Source of the DNA: Rummeliibacillus sp044763875
Lineage (GTDB): Bacteria; Bacillota; Bacilli; Bacillales_A; Planococcaceae
NCBI RefSeq assembly: GCF_044763875.1
Contig: NZ_JBIWGZ010000004.1
Coordinates: forward strand, 248,001-312,000
DNA length: 64,000 nucleotides
Direction of reading: 5' to 3'
Below are positions 8,234 through 16,081 of this stretch, piece after piece. The position numbers and the translations under genes are program-made. A model generated the notes under the pieces. The model ran no database searches, was not told the origin of the DNA, and saw only the letters and a list, made by a program, of their open reading frames with translations. How positions within the stretch are numbered: the first letter of the stretch is position 1; each line of letters opens with the position of its first letter.

Positions 8234-9850
8234 CTAAATATTCGTTTTCGAACGTTCGAATAGAACCTCGCCATCAAGAATGGTCAATTCAACTTGAATA
8301 TCTTTCAATTCTTGTGGTTGCGTTTTCAAAATGCTACGGTCAAGTACAATGACATCTGCTAATTTCCCAGGCTCTAAACTACCTTTAATATCCTCGTCAA
8401 AGCTTGCATATGCACCATTATAGGTATACAGACGAATTGCCTCGAGTACGTCAATGTTTTGTTTGCCACCAAAAGGTATTCCATTTGCAGTGACACGATT
8501 AACTGCCTCATGAATTCCGATGAACGGATTATAGGTTGTAACAGGTGAGTCTGAACCAGCAGCAGCAATAATACCTTGATCGATAAAGTCACGTGCAGGG
8601 TACATATAGTCCGTACGTTCGCCGTAGTTCGTTAAGTAACTTTCACCAAATTCATAGGGGAATGGTGGATTTGGTATTGGAATCATTTTTAACTCTTTCA
8701 TACGTTGCTGTAAATCAGGGCTTGAAATACCAGCATGTTCGATACGATGACGATGATTTTCGCGAGGATTTTCTTTTAGAGCACGTTCGACAACATTCAA
8801 ATACATCTCAATCGCCTTGTCACCTTGAGCATGTACGGTAATTTGATAGCCTAATTCGTGTGCTCTGCCAAGAACTTCATAAATTTCTTCCTCTGTGTAA
8901 TAGAGAATTCCATGATTTTCAGGATTGCTTGTATAACCTTCACGAGTAGCAATGGTTGGGCCTGTACTACTACCATCTGTAAACATTTTAGCCGGACCCA
9001 CTTTAAAGAATTCGTTCCCAGTTCCAGTTACTACGCCAGATTCCATCATATTTAATGTGAACTGCGTACAGTCATCTAAACTAGCGATCACTGCATAGAC
9101 TCGAATTTTTAATTTGCCTTTTTGGGAGGCTTGTTGTAGAGAACGGAAACTTTCTTTTGAAAATGTTCCAGCTTCGTGAACACTTGTAATTCCAACTTCT
9201 AAGAAATGTTGTTGGGCAATTTGAATCGCTTGATGGATCTCTTCATTTGTGTAAGCAGATTGTTCATTCAATTGCATATAAGCGTTTTCAATTATGCGTC
9301 CAGTTAATTTACCTTGAGCATCTTTTTCAATAACACCTCCTTGTGGATTTGAAGTTGTTTCATCAATATCAGCAAGGTTTAAGGCAACTGAATTGACTAT
9401 GCCAATATGGCCGCAAGTTCGTGTAATATTAATTGGATGGTCTGTTGAAATGGCATCCAATTCTTCAAGAGTAGGATATCGTTTTTCTTTCACGGTATTT
9501 TCATTAAAACCCCATGCACGAATCCATTGTCCTTTTGGTGTATTAGCAGCTCTTTCTTTTAATGCAGTCAAAATCGCATCGATTGACTCCATACCAGGTT
9601 CTTTACAGCTGATGTTGAGTTGAAAAGCACCATACATAACCAAATGTAAATGAGCATCAATAATCCCAGGGAGCAGTGATTTTCCTTCCAAATCAATTAC
9701 TTGAGTAGAATCGTCAATAAAACCCTTAATCTCATCATTTGAACCAACTGCTAGTATTTTATTATCAGAAATTGCTAGAGCCTCTTGGATAGAGTCTTGT
9801 TCATCTACAGTAATTACTTCACCATTCAAAAAAACAATGCTTGCTTTCAT
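8234..9850 (-). CDS. amidohydrolase family protein (YtcJ-like), copy 1
   Basis: The 538-residue enzyme belongs to the amidohydrolase_3/YtcJ group. Metal-site landmarks are DAHLHL (HxH, about residue 65), TDGSSTGPTIAT, VHAQGDKAIE, RHRIEHAG and the late GSDSPV aspartate. Such enzymes hydrolyse C-N bonds of unknown N-acyl or cyclic amide substrates with bound metal. ATG 9850 follows AAGGGGGA. The gene leads a minus-strand unit with the nitrilase and symporter. A paralogue of the same length lies at 40201-41820 and shares long identical motifs. The two copies also share sequence far upstream (about 10025-10110 here), so a duplication included the control region. Confidence 0.88.
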   Translation of the reverse strand: MKASIVFLNGEVITVDEQDSIQEALAISDNKILAVGSNDEIKGFIDDSTQVIDLEGKSLLPGIIDAHLHLVMYGAFQLNISCKEPGMESIDAILTALKERAANTPKGQWIRAWGFNENTVKEKRYPTLEELDAISTDHPINITRTCGHIGIVNSVALNLADIDETTSNPQGGVIEKDAQGKLTGRIIENAYMQLNEQSAYTNEEIHQAIQIAQQHFLEVGITSVHEAGTFSKESFRSLQQASQKGKLKIRVYAVIASLDDCTQFTLNMMESGVVTGTGNEFFKVGPAKMFTDGSSTGPTIATREGYTSNPENHGILYYTEEEIYEVLGRAHELGYQITVHAQGDKAIEMYLNVVERALKENPRENHRHRIEHAGISSPDLQQRMKELKMIPIPNPPFPYEFGESYLTNYGERTDYMYPARDFIDQGIIAAAGSDSPVTTYNPFIGIHEAVNRVTANGIPFGGKQNIDVLEAIRLYTYNGAYASFDEDIKGSLEPGKLADVIVLDRSILKTQPQELKDIQVELTILDGEVLFERSKTNI

Positions 9851-10084
9851 AAATATCCCCCTTGTTATTTAGTTTGAATATTCAGAAAACCACAAGTGTG
9901 GTAGTCTATTCGTTAATATTACTAAAAATAGATTACCTAATATATTTACAAAAGGTAATAAAATCTTATGATTTTTAGACAAAAGGTTAAAAGGAATGTA
10001 TATGGGGAATGTTCAGGGGAGAATAGCGGTTTTTAAATACGAACATTTCAACGTATTGAATTTTCAATATTCAGATTTGGATAT

Positions 10085-10203
10085 TCCGCTCCAGATGGCG
10101 CTTTCCGCGGGCGAGCGTTGAGCCTCCTCGGAAGCCCGTACCGTGCTTCACTGCGGGGTCTCACCTGTCTCACTTTCCCGCAGGAGTCGCCATCTTCCGC
10201 TTC
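10085..10203. repeat. dispersed Bacillaceae palindromic repeat, copy A
   Basis: This GC-rich element has ends that pair (AGATGGCG near 10093 with CGCCATCT near 10190) and the family core GCTTTCCGCGGGCGAGCGTT, GAGCCTCCTCGG, GCGGGGTCTCA and TTTCCCGCAGGAGTCGCC. Related copies are at 39868, 41898, 45725 and 47684. It has no coding content. Confidence 0.8.
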
Positions 10204-10309
10204 ATAGACAATGTTCTAATAGATAGGGTATATAACAATGGCCCATTTAATGTTCGTGTTTATTATCAAATCTTTGAATTATGAAATTGATCCATATAAG
10301 AACAAATAG

Positions 10310-10353
10310 AAAGAGCGTGTTTTGATATAGATGGATCAAAACATGCTCTTTTA
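10310..10353. terminator. bidirectional hairpin terminator
   Basis: The arms AAAGAGCGTGTTTTGAT and ATCAAAACATGCTCTTT pair along 17 bp with one G-U or mismatch. It lies 48 bp after the stop of the small minus-strand gene at 10401. Confidence 0.7.
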
Positions 10354-10400
10354 TTTAATATGGATTGTACCTAATAAGGCCCTTTGTAGTGTTTTAACAA

Positions 10401-10556
10401 CTAATTCGAAATACAAAATAAATGTTTCAAACTCTCTGCAGCTAATTTATCTTTTCCTTCTGTAATTAACTTTAAAGCTGAAGCAAATTCTGCTTGTTCA
10501 TCATTCATTTCTAAGTCAGTAAAATGAAACGTCTCCAATTCTTCTATGAGTTCCAA
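10401..10556 (-). CDS. small acidic helical protein (51 aa), unknown
   Basis: A 51-codon frame starts at TTG 10556, preceded by an AGGGGG ribosome site at 7 bp, and ends at TAG 10401-10403. The product is acidic and helix-prone (contains EELETFHFTDLE and EGKDKLAAESLKHL) with a single cysteine close to the C-terminus. It is followed by a hairpin terminator at 10310-10353. The good start site, amphipathic composition and terminator support a real small gene. I do not recognise a family; a short cytosolic or sporulation-related peptide is possible but unproven. Confidence 0.5.
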   Translation of the reverse strand: MELIEELETFHFTDLEMNDEQAEFASALKLITEGKDKLAAESLKHLFCISN

Positions 10557-10605
10557 TTGATTTACCCCCTAATGCATAATTTAATATTCTGACAATTGTT
10601 TTACC

Positions 10606-10634
10606 AAAAAAAGGATAGCCATTGCTATCCTTTG
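10606..10634 (-). terminator. terminator of the 62-aa membrane protein gene
   Basis: A perfect 10-bp stem (AAAGGATAGC with GCTATCCTTT) has a 4-base loop. On the minus strand it is followed by TTTTT. It lies 9 bp beyond the stop of the gene at 10643. Confidence 0.8.
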
Positions 10635-10642
10635 AATTTTTC

Positions 10643-10831
10643 TTATTTGTTTGCACGTTTTTTATTCATATAAAAGGTGACGAAAGCTACAACAATTAAA
10701 ACGGGAATTGCATAAATTTGTCCAACAAGTAATTTCCAACTGACGGTATCATAACCTTCAGATGCAGGAGCTAAGATGGCAATTATACAAATAATCAAAT
10801 AGGCCAATAATGGTGGTATTATTGTTTTCAA
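10643..10831 (-). CDS. small two-helix membrane protein (62 aa), unknown
   Basis: The product has two hydrophobic helices (about residues 4-22 and 33-54) joined by a short polar loop and ends in a Lys/Arg-rich tail, so both termini probably lie inside the cell. The start is a TTG at 10831 with a rather weak GAAAGG site 11 bp upstream. A perfect terminator follows directly. The compact, terminator-bounded layout supports a real monocistronic gene. I do not recognise the family. Confidence 0.6.
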   Translation of the reverse strand: MKTIIPPLLAYLIICIIAILAPASEGYDTVSWKLLVGQIYAIPVLIVVAFVTFYMNKKRANK

Positions 10832-11015
10832 TAGGTTCAGCGCCTTTCTTTGTACTTTTCAACAACTATTGAATCGTCCTTTATCTTTTATTTTATTAGA
10901 AAACTTTAAGATTGTAACTAAAAATTACTATATGGAATTCTTCATGCGATAATTAGAGAAGTAAGCTATAATGAGAAAGCATAAAAATGATACAGTATGG
11001 GGAGTCATATGAAAT

Positions 11016-11186
11016 ATGGGCATTCTAAAATTAGAAAATATCGTATTAATGCTAGAAGATGCAAAAGAAACATTGAAACAACTACAAGCTTCACAAGAGA
11101 TTGATCCAAAAACAGCCGAATTAATTCAACTCACTCAAGAACAAATTGAAGAGCTTGAAGAGATGAAAAAAGAATTAAGCGAGTAA
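11016..11186 (+). CDS. small coiled-coil protein (56 aa), unknown
   Basis: A 56-codon frame from ATG 11016 to TAA 11184-11186 encodes a highly charged helical peptide with hydrophobic residues at heptad positions (KETLKQLQ, then TQEQIEELEEMKKELSE), consistent with a short coiled coil. GGGGAG stands 11 bp upstream; an ATG at 11009 in another frame gives only a short product. A strong G-U-rich terminator follows at 11203-11245. The codon use and terminator support expression. No family recognised; similar short YqgQ-sized proteins are common in bacilli. Confidence 0.6.
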   Translation: MGILKLENIVLMLEDAKETLKQLQASQEIDPKTAELIQLTQEQIEELEEMKKELSE

Positions 11187-11202
11187 TTTACCTCTATGGA
11201 AA

Positions 11203-11245
11203 AAGTAGCTTTGCACAAATTGATTGTGTGGGGCTATTTTTTTTG
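11203..11245 (+). terminator. Rho-independent terminator of the 56-aa gene
   Basis: The left arm AAGTAGCTTTGCACAA and the right arm TTGTGTGGGGCTATT pair throughout, using several G-U pairs, and are followed by eight T residues. Confidence 0.75.
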
Positions 11246-11556
11246 TATTGTTTAAGAATTTTATAATAAAGTTTGAAGGTAATCATAATAAAATTGTAGG
11301 GGATATAGAATTAAACAAGGTGAACCTTATTATTAGTAAAGGCGGTTTTGGGCTTTGTCAAATGCACAGTCTAACCAGGTTTAGAACATAACGAGTCTCT
11401 TCAAATTAAAAACAAAAGATTAGATTTGTTTCACCAATTTTATAGAAATACCATAATCAACATAGCTATAAATAGCTATGTTTTTTTATTTTCCTTATAG
11501 AATCCTTATAATTGTCATTTATTCTAAACTCACAATATAGGAGGAGGACGTTTAGA
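11246..11556. other. intergenic stretch of about 310 bp upstream of the ABC operon
   Basis: AT-rich sequence without a supported gene. A perfect hairpin lies at 11459-11490. The promoter of the downstream ABC transporter operon should lie between that hairpin and 11540; I could not assign -35 and -10 boxes with confidence. Confidence 0.4.
11459..11490 (+). terminator. hairpin with T-run upstream of the ABC operon
   Basis: The arms ACATAGCTA and TAGCTATGT pair perfectly around TAAA and are followed by seven T residues. It may insulate the following operon or attenuate its leader. Confidence 0.7.
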
Positions 11557-12261
11557 ATGAATGAGATGATTTTAGAAACAAAAAATCTTTGCAAAACATT
11601 TCGAAAGCAAAGGGTGGTACAAGATATTTCACTTTCTGTGCCTAAAAATTCGATTTATGGATTATTAGGTGCTAATGGAGCGGGGAAATCGACTACTTTG
11701 AAAATGATAACGGGCATGCTTACGCCTACTTCTGGTGAAATTTATTTTGATGGTCATAAATGGACACGGCACGATTTACATTCTATCGGTGCTTTGATTG
11801 AGTCCCCTCCGCTTTATGAAAATTTAACAGCAAGAGAAAATTTGCAGGTTCGCACGACTGCTTTAGGTTTGCCTAAATCAAGGATTGATGAGGTATTGCA
11901 TGTTGTGGAGCTAGAGAATACAGGTAAGAAAAAGGCAGGGAAATTTTCTATGGGAATGAAGCAGCGATTGGGAATTTCCATTGCATTGCTTAATCATCCA
12001 AAGCTTTTAATATTAGACGAACCAATGAATGGACTGGATCCTTTTGGAATACAGGAATTAAGAGAATTGATCCTTTCTTTCCCTAGTAAAGGAATGACTG
12101 TCATTTTATCCAGTCACATTTTAAGCGAAGTAAGCCAGGTTGCAGATCATGTTGGGATTATATCGAACGGTGTATTGGGGTATCAGGGAGAACTGAATAA
12201 GAATACAGATTTGGAGAGCTTATTTGTACAAGTGGCTGGGAAATATAGAAGGGAGGCATAA
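11557..12261 (+). CDS. ABC transporter ATP-binding protein, LanF/BcrA-type peptide resistance
   Basis: The 234-residue ATPase has Walker A (GANGAGKST, about residues 38-46), the signature KFSMGMKQRLG, Walker B (LLILDEPMNGLD) and the switch His in SSHI. It matches the LanF/BcrA subfamily that drives efflux of lantibiotics or bacitracin from the membrane. The start at 11557 is preferred to an upstream in-frame codon because AGGAGGAGG stands 8 bp before it. Two permease genes and a two-component system follow in the order F-E-G-R-K, as in lantibiotic immunity loci. No precursor peptide or modification genes are in the window. Confidence 0.9.
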   Translation: MNEMILETKNLCKTFRKQRVVQDISLSVPKNSIYGLLGANGAGKSTTLKMITGMLTPTSGEIYFDGHKWTRHDLHSIGALIESPPLYENLTARENLQVRTTALGLPKSRIDEVLHVVELENTGKKKAGKFSMGMKQRLGISIALLNHPKLLILDEPMNGLDPFGIQELRELILSFPSKGMTVILSSHILSEVSQVADHVGIISNGVLGYQGELNKNTDLESLFVQVAGKYRREA

Positions 12262-12264
12262 GAA

Positions 12265-13017
12265 ATGATTCCATATCTTGCATCCGAAAAAATCAAAATC
12301 AGACATACTTTTCTAAATAAACTTATATGTCTAGCCCCATTGGTTACAATGCTGCTTGCGTTTTTATTATCGAAGGATTATTTTCAATTATCTAGTTACA
12401 ACTGGTGGTATATTTTCATTCTTCCAGGAATGCTTTCTTTAAGTTGTGTACTTCTTACGGAGAGGGATAAAAAAATGAATAACCGGGCCATTTTATCTTT
12501 ACCCGTTTCATTAAAACAAGTATGGATTTCTAAAGTATTACTGATTTTAGGAATCTTGATCTGTTCCTGTATGATTTTTTTCTGTGGAACACAGTTATCT
12601 AGTTTACTATTAAATAAAGAGTATTTCCGAATCATTCCTATGATGAATGCATTATTAGGAAGTATTCTTTTGATCTTTACTTTTATGTGGCAAATTCCTA
12701 TATGCTTGTTTTTAGGTAACAAAATAGGTGTATTTCCGACGGTTCTATTGAATATAGCAGCAAATGGAATATTTGGGGTTCTATTTGCAACAGAAAGTAT
12801 TTGGATGATTAGTCCATATGCATATCCAAGCAGACTCATGATTCCTATATTAAAAATACTACCGAATGGTTTGTATGCAGAACCAGGAAGTGTAACGTTT
12901 ACTCCAGAACTCCTTTCCTATCATGTAATACTGCCAGGAGTGGTGATTACTGTAGTGCTGTTCCTTTTCTTCACTTATGCGACGGCAAAATGGTTTGAAA
13001 AGCAGGAGGCAAATTAA
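12265..13017 (+). CDS. lantibiotic-immunity type ABC permease (LanE/MutE-like)
   Basis: The 250-residue protein has six hydrophobic segments (near residues 18-35, 43-60, 87-112, 128-150, 155-175 and 220-242) and a short charged C-terminus, the layout of the LanE/MutE permeases. ATG 12265 lies 3 bp after the ATPase stop with GGGAGG upstream, and the next permease starts 1 bp after its stop. It would form the membrane part of a heteromeric exporter with the following gene. Its specificity, whether lantibiotic, bacitracin or another peptide, cannot be judged from sequence. Confidence 0.82.
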   Translation: MIPYLASEKIKIRHTFLNKLICLAPLVTMLLAFLLSKDYFQLSSYNWWYIFILPGMLSLSCVLLTERDKKMNNRAILSLPVSLKQVWISKVLLILGILICSCMIFFCGTQLSSLLLNKEYFRIIPMMNALLGSILLIFTFMWQIPICLFLGNKIGVFPTVLLNIAANGIFGVLFATESIWMISPYAYPSRLMIPILKILPNGLYAEPGSVTFTPELLSYHVILPGVVITVVLFLFFTYATAKWFEKQEAN

Positions 13018-13018
13018 A

Positions 13019-13777
13019 ATGGGAGTTCTGTCGAGGGTATTAAGAGCTGATTTTCTAAAAATGAAACACACGGTTTTTTTCTGGATACATGTAGCGATGC
13101 CAATAATCGGGATTGTTCTTTTTTTAAGTTATTATTCCTTTTCAAAATTGGATTCTATTAATAAGGTTTCAGGCTATATACAAGTATTATCGATAACTTT
13201 TCCGTTGCTAATTAGTGTTGTGTGTTCTTCTGTTGTGGAACAGGAAGCTTTGGCAGGGAATTTTAAAGAACTTTTATCAACAGAAAACGGAAGGTATAGA
13301 GCATTTATTAGTAAAGTATGCTTGCTTTTAATATGCGGGCTTTGTTCTACTATATTAGCAGTCTTTGGATTTGAGGCAGGTTTTCATTTTCTGCTAGGGC
13401 AGAATGAACTTCCACTATCTTTCTATTTTGAGACTTCCTTAATCCTTTTTGGATGTCAAATCTTCATGTATATATTTCATCTGTTCCTAAACTTTCGCTT
13501 TAGTAAAGGTGCTTCCATTGGGATTGGAATTACAGAAAGCTTGCTAGCTGCTTTAATGCTTACAGGGCTGGGGGATGTGATTTGGAAATACATTCCATGC
13601 GGATGGAGCGTGAGATTGTGTGAGAGTTTTTTTGTATACAGATTGAAGCCTGATTCTTTTCCTGATCTACAATTAGATACCGAAATGGGAGTAGCGATTT
13701 GTATTTGCTTCACGATCATTATAATTGCTTTTTCGCTTATATGGTTTTCCTATTATGAAGGACGTCAAGAAATATAA
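13019..13777 (+). CDS. lantibiotic-immunity type ABC permease (LanG/MutG-like)
   Basis: The 252-residue protein has six membrane segments and the early soluble motif EQEALAGNFKELLST, which resembles the conserved loop of MutG/LanG permeases. The start at ATG 13019 has an AGGAGG site and lies one base after the LanE-like stop; an upstream in-frame start inside lanE is less likely. With the preceding ATPase and permease it completes a FEG exporter that removes membrane-targeting peptides. A regulator gene begins 51 bp downstream. Confidence 0.82.
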   Translation: MGVLSRVLRADFLKMKHTVFFWIHVAMPIIGIVLFLSYYSFSKLDSINKVSGYIQVLSITFPLLISVVCSSVVEQEALAGNFKELLSTENGRYRAFISKVCLLLICGLCSTILAVFGFEAGFHFLLGQNELPLSFYFETSLILFGCQIFMYIFHLFLNFRFSKGASIGIGITESLLAALMLTGLGDVIWKYIPCGWSVRLCESFFVYRLKPDSFPDLQLDTEMGVAICICFTIIIIAFSLIWFSYYEGRQEI

Positions 13778-13828
13778 ACACATTTTGTAAAGGCAACATT
13801 ATAATGGAATCAAGAGGAGGGATCCTGT

Positions 13829-14491
13829 ATGGCAAGAATATTAGCAATTGATGATGAAGAAGGCATCCTATATATCATAAAAAGCGCTTTAGAGAAAGAA
13901 GGGCATGAGGTAATTGCCGTTCATAATCCCCTTACTATTTCAAAGGATAAATTTTGTCATTATGATTTAATTCTATTAGATGTGATGATGCCTGAAATAG
14001 ATGGATTTACACTATGTAAGGAGATCCGGAAATTGGTAGATAGTCCCATTCTGTTTCTAACTGCCAAAACAATGGAAAAGGATCTTATCACAGGTCTTAG
14101 CCTTGGCGGAGATGATTATATTACAAAACCTTTTGGAATTGGAGAACTGCGTGCAAGAGTGTCAGCACATTTAAGACGTGAACATAGAGAAAAGCAAAAT
14201 GCATTTTTACTGTCAGGTCTTGAATTTAAACTATCGTGTAAAGAAATATGGTATGACGATACAGTTATCGCATTTACAAAAAGCGAGTACGCAATTTGTG
14301 AGTACTTAGCTTTGAATCATGGTCAAGTATTTTCAAGAGAAAAGATTTACGAAAATGTATTTGGATATGATGGAGAAAGTGATAATCAAGTTATTGTGGA
14401 ACATATAAAAAATATCCGTCATAAATTATCTAAATATGACATGAATCCAATAGAAACAGTATGGGGAATCGGATATAAATGGAAAAAGTAA
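13829..14491 (+). CDS. OmpR-family response regulator of the LanFEG locus (NisR/SpaR-like)
   Basis: The 220-residue protein has an N-terminal receiver domain with acidic residues Asp8-Asp9, phospho-acceptor Asp51 in LLDVMMPE, a Thr in FLTAKT and Lys in YITKPF. A C-terminal winged helix (about residues 125-218) follows, ending VWGIGYKW. ATG 13829 has GAGGAGGGA upstream. Its end overlaps the kinase gene by 13 bp. It most likely activates the upstream transporter operon when the cognate kinase senses an antimicrobial peptide, as in other FEG-RK loci. Confidence 0.9.
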   Translation: MARILAIDDEEGILYIIKSALEKEGHEVIAVHNPLTISKDKFCHYDLILLDVMMPEIDGFTLCKEIRKLVDSPILFLTAKTMEKDLITGLSLGGDDYITKPFGIGELRARVSAHLRREHREKQNAFLLSGLEFKLSCKEIWYDDTVIAFTKSEYAICEYLALNHGQVFSREKIYENVFGYDGESDNQVIVEHIKNIRHKLSKYDMNPIETVWGIGYKWKK

Positions 14492-15840
14492 AAAAGCAAG
14501 TAAATCTTCGCAAAATTTTTATACGGTATATTTTCGCATTTTCAATAGGTACGATTGCTTTAGTTGCTTTTTTACTTATCCTGTTTCAAATTGGAATTAA
14601 CACAGAGATAATACTTCCCGCAAATTATTATGAGAAACAGATTGAATCGCAAAGAAACGCCATAGTAAGAGCTGAACAGGGCGATGATCTCATTCTAAAA
14701 CAATATAAATATGTTATGTATGACTTTTCAGGAAAAATCATTCAAGGGAATATTAATAAAAATTATGCGGGCCAAATATGGGATAACATACAGAACAATG
14801 AAATAGGAGATGGGAAATACCACTATGCAATTATGAAGCGAAATAAAGACATTTGTGTTGTTGTATATACTTTGCATGCTAATTATAAAAATCCTTTTTT
14901 GCAGAAGTATTTACCTAACCCGGAAGTTTGTTTGCTTGTCCTTTTTATCCTATTATTTGTTGCAGAGGTGTTATTTTTATCTCGTTATTTTGGCAAATCA
15001 TTGTCAAAGGAAATGCAAATTTTGAAAAAGGTAACTGATAAAATTCAAATGGAAGATTTAGATTTTCCAGTAGAGCAATCTAAAATAATAGAAGTGAATG
15101 AAATATTAAATTCTTTAGTAAAAATGAAAGATGAATTGAACGATTCCTTACGTAAACAGTGGGATATGGAAACGAATAGAAGAGAACAGATTGCTGCTTT
15201 AGCACACGACATCAAAACGCCATTAACTATACTGAGAGGGAATGCCGAGCTACTAAATGAATTAATGCTGGATTCGAATCAGGGGAAATATAATGAGTAT
15301 ATTTTGAAAAGTGTTGATGAAATGGAAATGTATATGAAATCTTTGCTTGATATTACAAAATGTGAGGAAGGTATTGCACTTCAATTTAAGCAAATAGACC
15401 TCCAAAACTTTATTCATAATATTATGGAGGAAAGTGCAATTTGTGCCTTGGACAAACAGTTAAATCTGATCAAAATGGTTAAGGGCATACCGAATTTTAT
15501 TTATGCTGATGAAGCTACTTTGAAAAGAGCGATTATGAATGTAATCATGAATGCAATTGAATATTCTCCAGTAAATGGTGACTTGATTTTTTCAATTGAA
15601 ACTATTGATGGTAAAGTTCGATTTATTGTCGAGGATTCAGGAAGAGGATTTACAAAAGAAGAAATGAATTCAGCTACAGAGCAGTTTTATAGAGGAGATA
15701 GGAGTAGAAATTCAAAAAATCATCATGGAATCGGTCTATATATTGCCAAAAACTTTGTAAAGCAACATGGTGGTAATATTTTCTTAAGTAATTCAGAAAA
15801 GCTGTTTGGTGCAAAAGTTGTTTTGGAGATATCGATCTGA
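14479..15840 (+). CDS. sensor histidine kinase of the LanFEG locus (NisK/SpaK-like)
   Basis: The 453-residue kinase has two membrane helices (about 16-40 and 150-168) flanking a roughly 110-residue extracellular sensor region. A HAMP-like linker follows, then the H-box with His243 in LAHDIKTPLT, an N-box (NVIMNAIEYSP), G1 (VEDSGRGF) and G2 (HHGIGLYIA). The extracellular sensor of moderate size resembles lantibiotic-sensing NisK/SpaK kinases. The start lies within the end of the regulator gene, so the pair is coupled. It would autophosphorylate on peptide binding and pass the phosphate to the regulator. Confidence 0.9.
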   Translation: MEKVKKQVNLRKIFIRYIFAFSIGTIALVAFLLILFQIGINTEIILPANYYEKQIESQRNAIVRAEQGDDLILKQYKYVMYDFSGKIIQGNINKNYAGQIWDNIQNNEIGDGKYHYAIMKRNKDICVVVYTLHANYKNPFLQKYLPNPEVCLLVLFILLFVAEVLFLSRYFGKSLSKEMQILKKVTDKIQMEDLDFPVEQSKIIEVNEILNSLVKMKDELNDSLRKQWDMETNRREQIAALAHDIKTPLTILRGNAELLNELMLDSNQGKYNEYILKSVDEMEMYMKSLLDITKCEEGIALQFKQIDLQNFIHNIMEESAICALDKQLNLIKMVKGIPNFIYADEATLKRAIMNVIMNAIEYSPVNGDLIFSIETIDGKVRFIVEDSGRGFTKEEMNSATEQFYRGDRSRNSKNHHGIGLYIAKNFVKQHGGNIFLSNSEKLFGAKVVLEISI

Positions 15841-16041
15841 TGGAGAAAATGCACAAGACTTTGTTTTCGTACACTCCTTGTAAATAGAATATACTTTATA
15901 TTTGTCGTATTAATTAGTGTGATTCAATATATGGTGGACCATTTTTGGTTAAACTTTCGTTAGTTCAAGAACTGATAAGAACTAATAATACGTTGTTATA
16001 GCAACGTTTTAATGGAATATCGTACACGTCCGTAAACTAGC

Positions 16042-16081
16042 AAAAAGTAGGTGCAAGAAATAATCTTGCACCTACTTTTTT
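16042..16081. terminator. bidirectional terminator between kinase and amidase genes
   Basis: A perfect 16-bp stem (AAAAAGTAGGTGCAAG with CTTGCACCTACTTTTT) lies immediately downstream of the minus-strand amidase stop and about 200 bp after the kinase stop. The bases 15841-16041 between kinase and hairpin show no gene. Confidence 0.85.

Larger units (their letters stand above)
9851..10400. other. intergenic stretch of 550 bp: promoter region, palindromic repeat, terminator
   Basis: From 9851 to 10025 the DNA is AT-rich and should hold the promoter of the minus-strand amidohydrolase operon. Bases 10025-10110 are homologous, inverted, to 40060-40150 upstream of the amidohydrolase paralogue. A 120-bp GC-rich palindromic repeat lies at 10085-10203 and a hairpin at 10310-10353. 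Confidence 0.6.

Noticed and set aside
7282..9623. Several antisense and out-of-frame open frames over the nitrilase and amidohydrolase genes
   Set aside because: They are shadows of genes with clear catalytic motifs and lack ribosome sites.
11341..11420. Possible transposase fragment before the ABC operon
   Set aside because: The stretch has a slightly different composition, but no frame of useful length or recognisable motif; too short to support.
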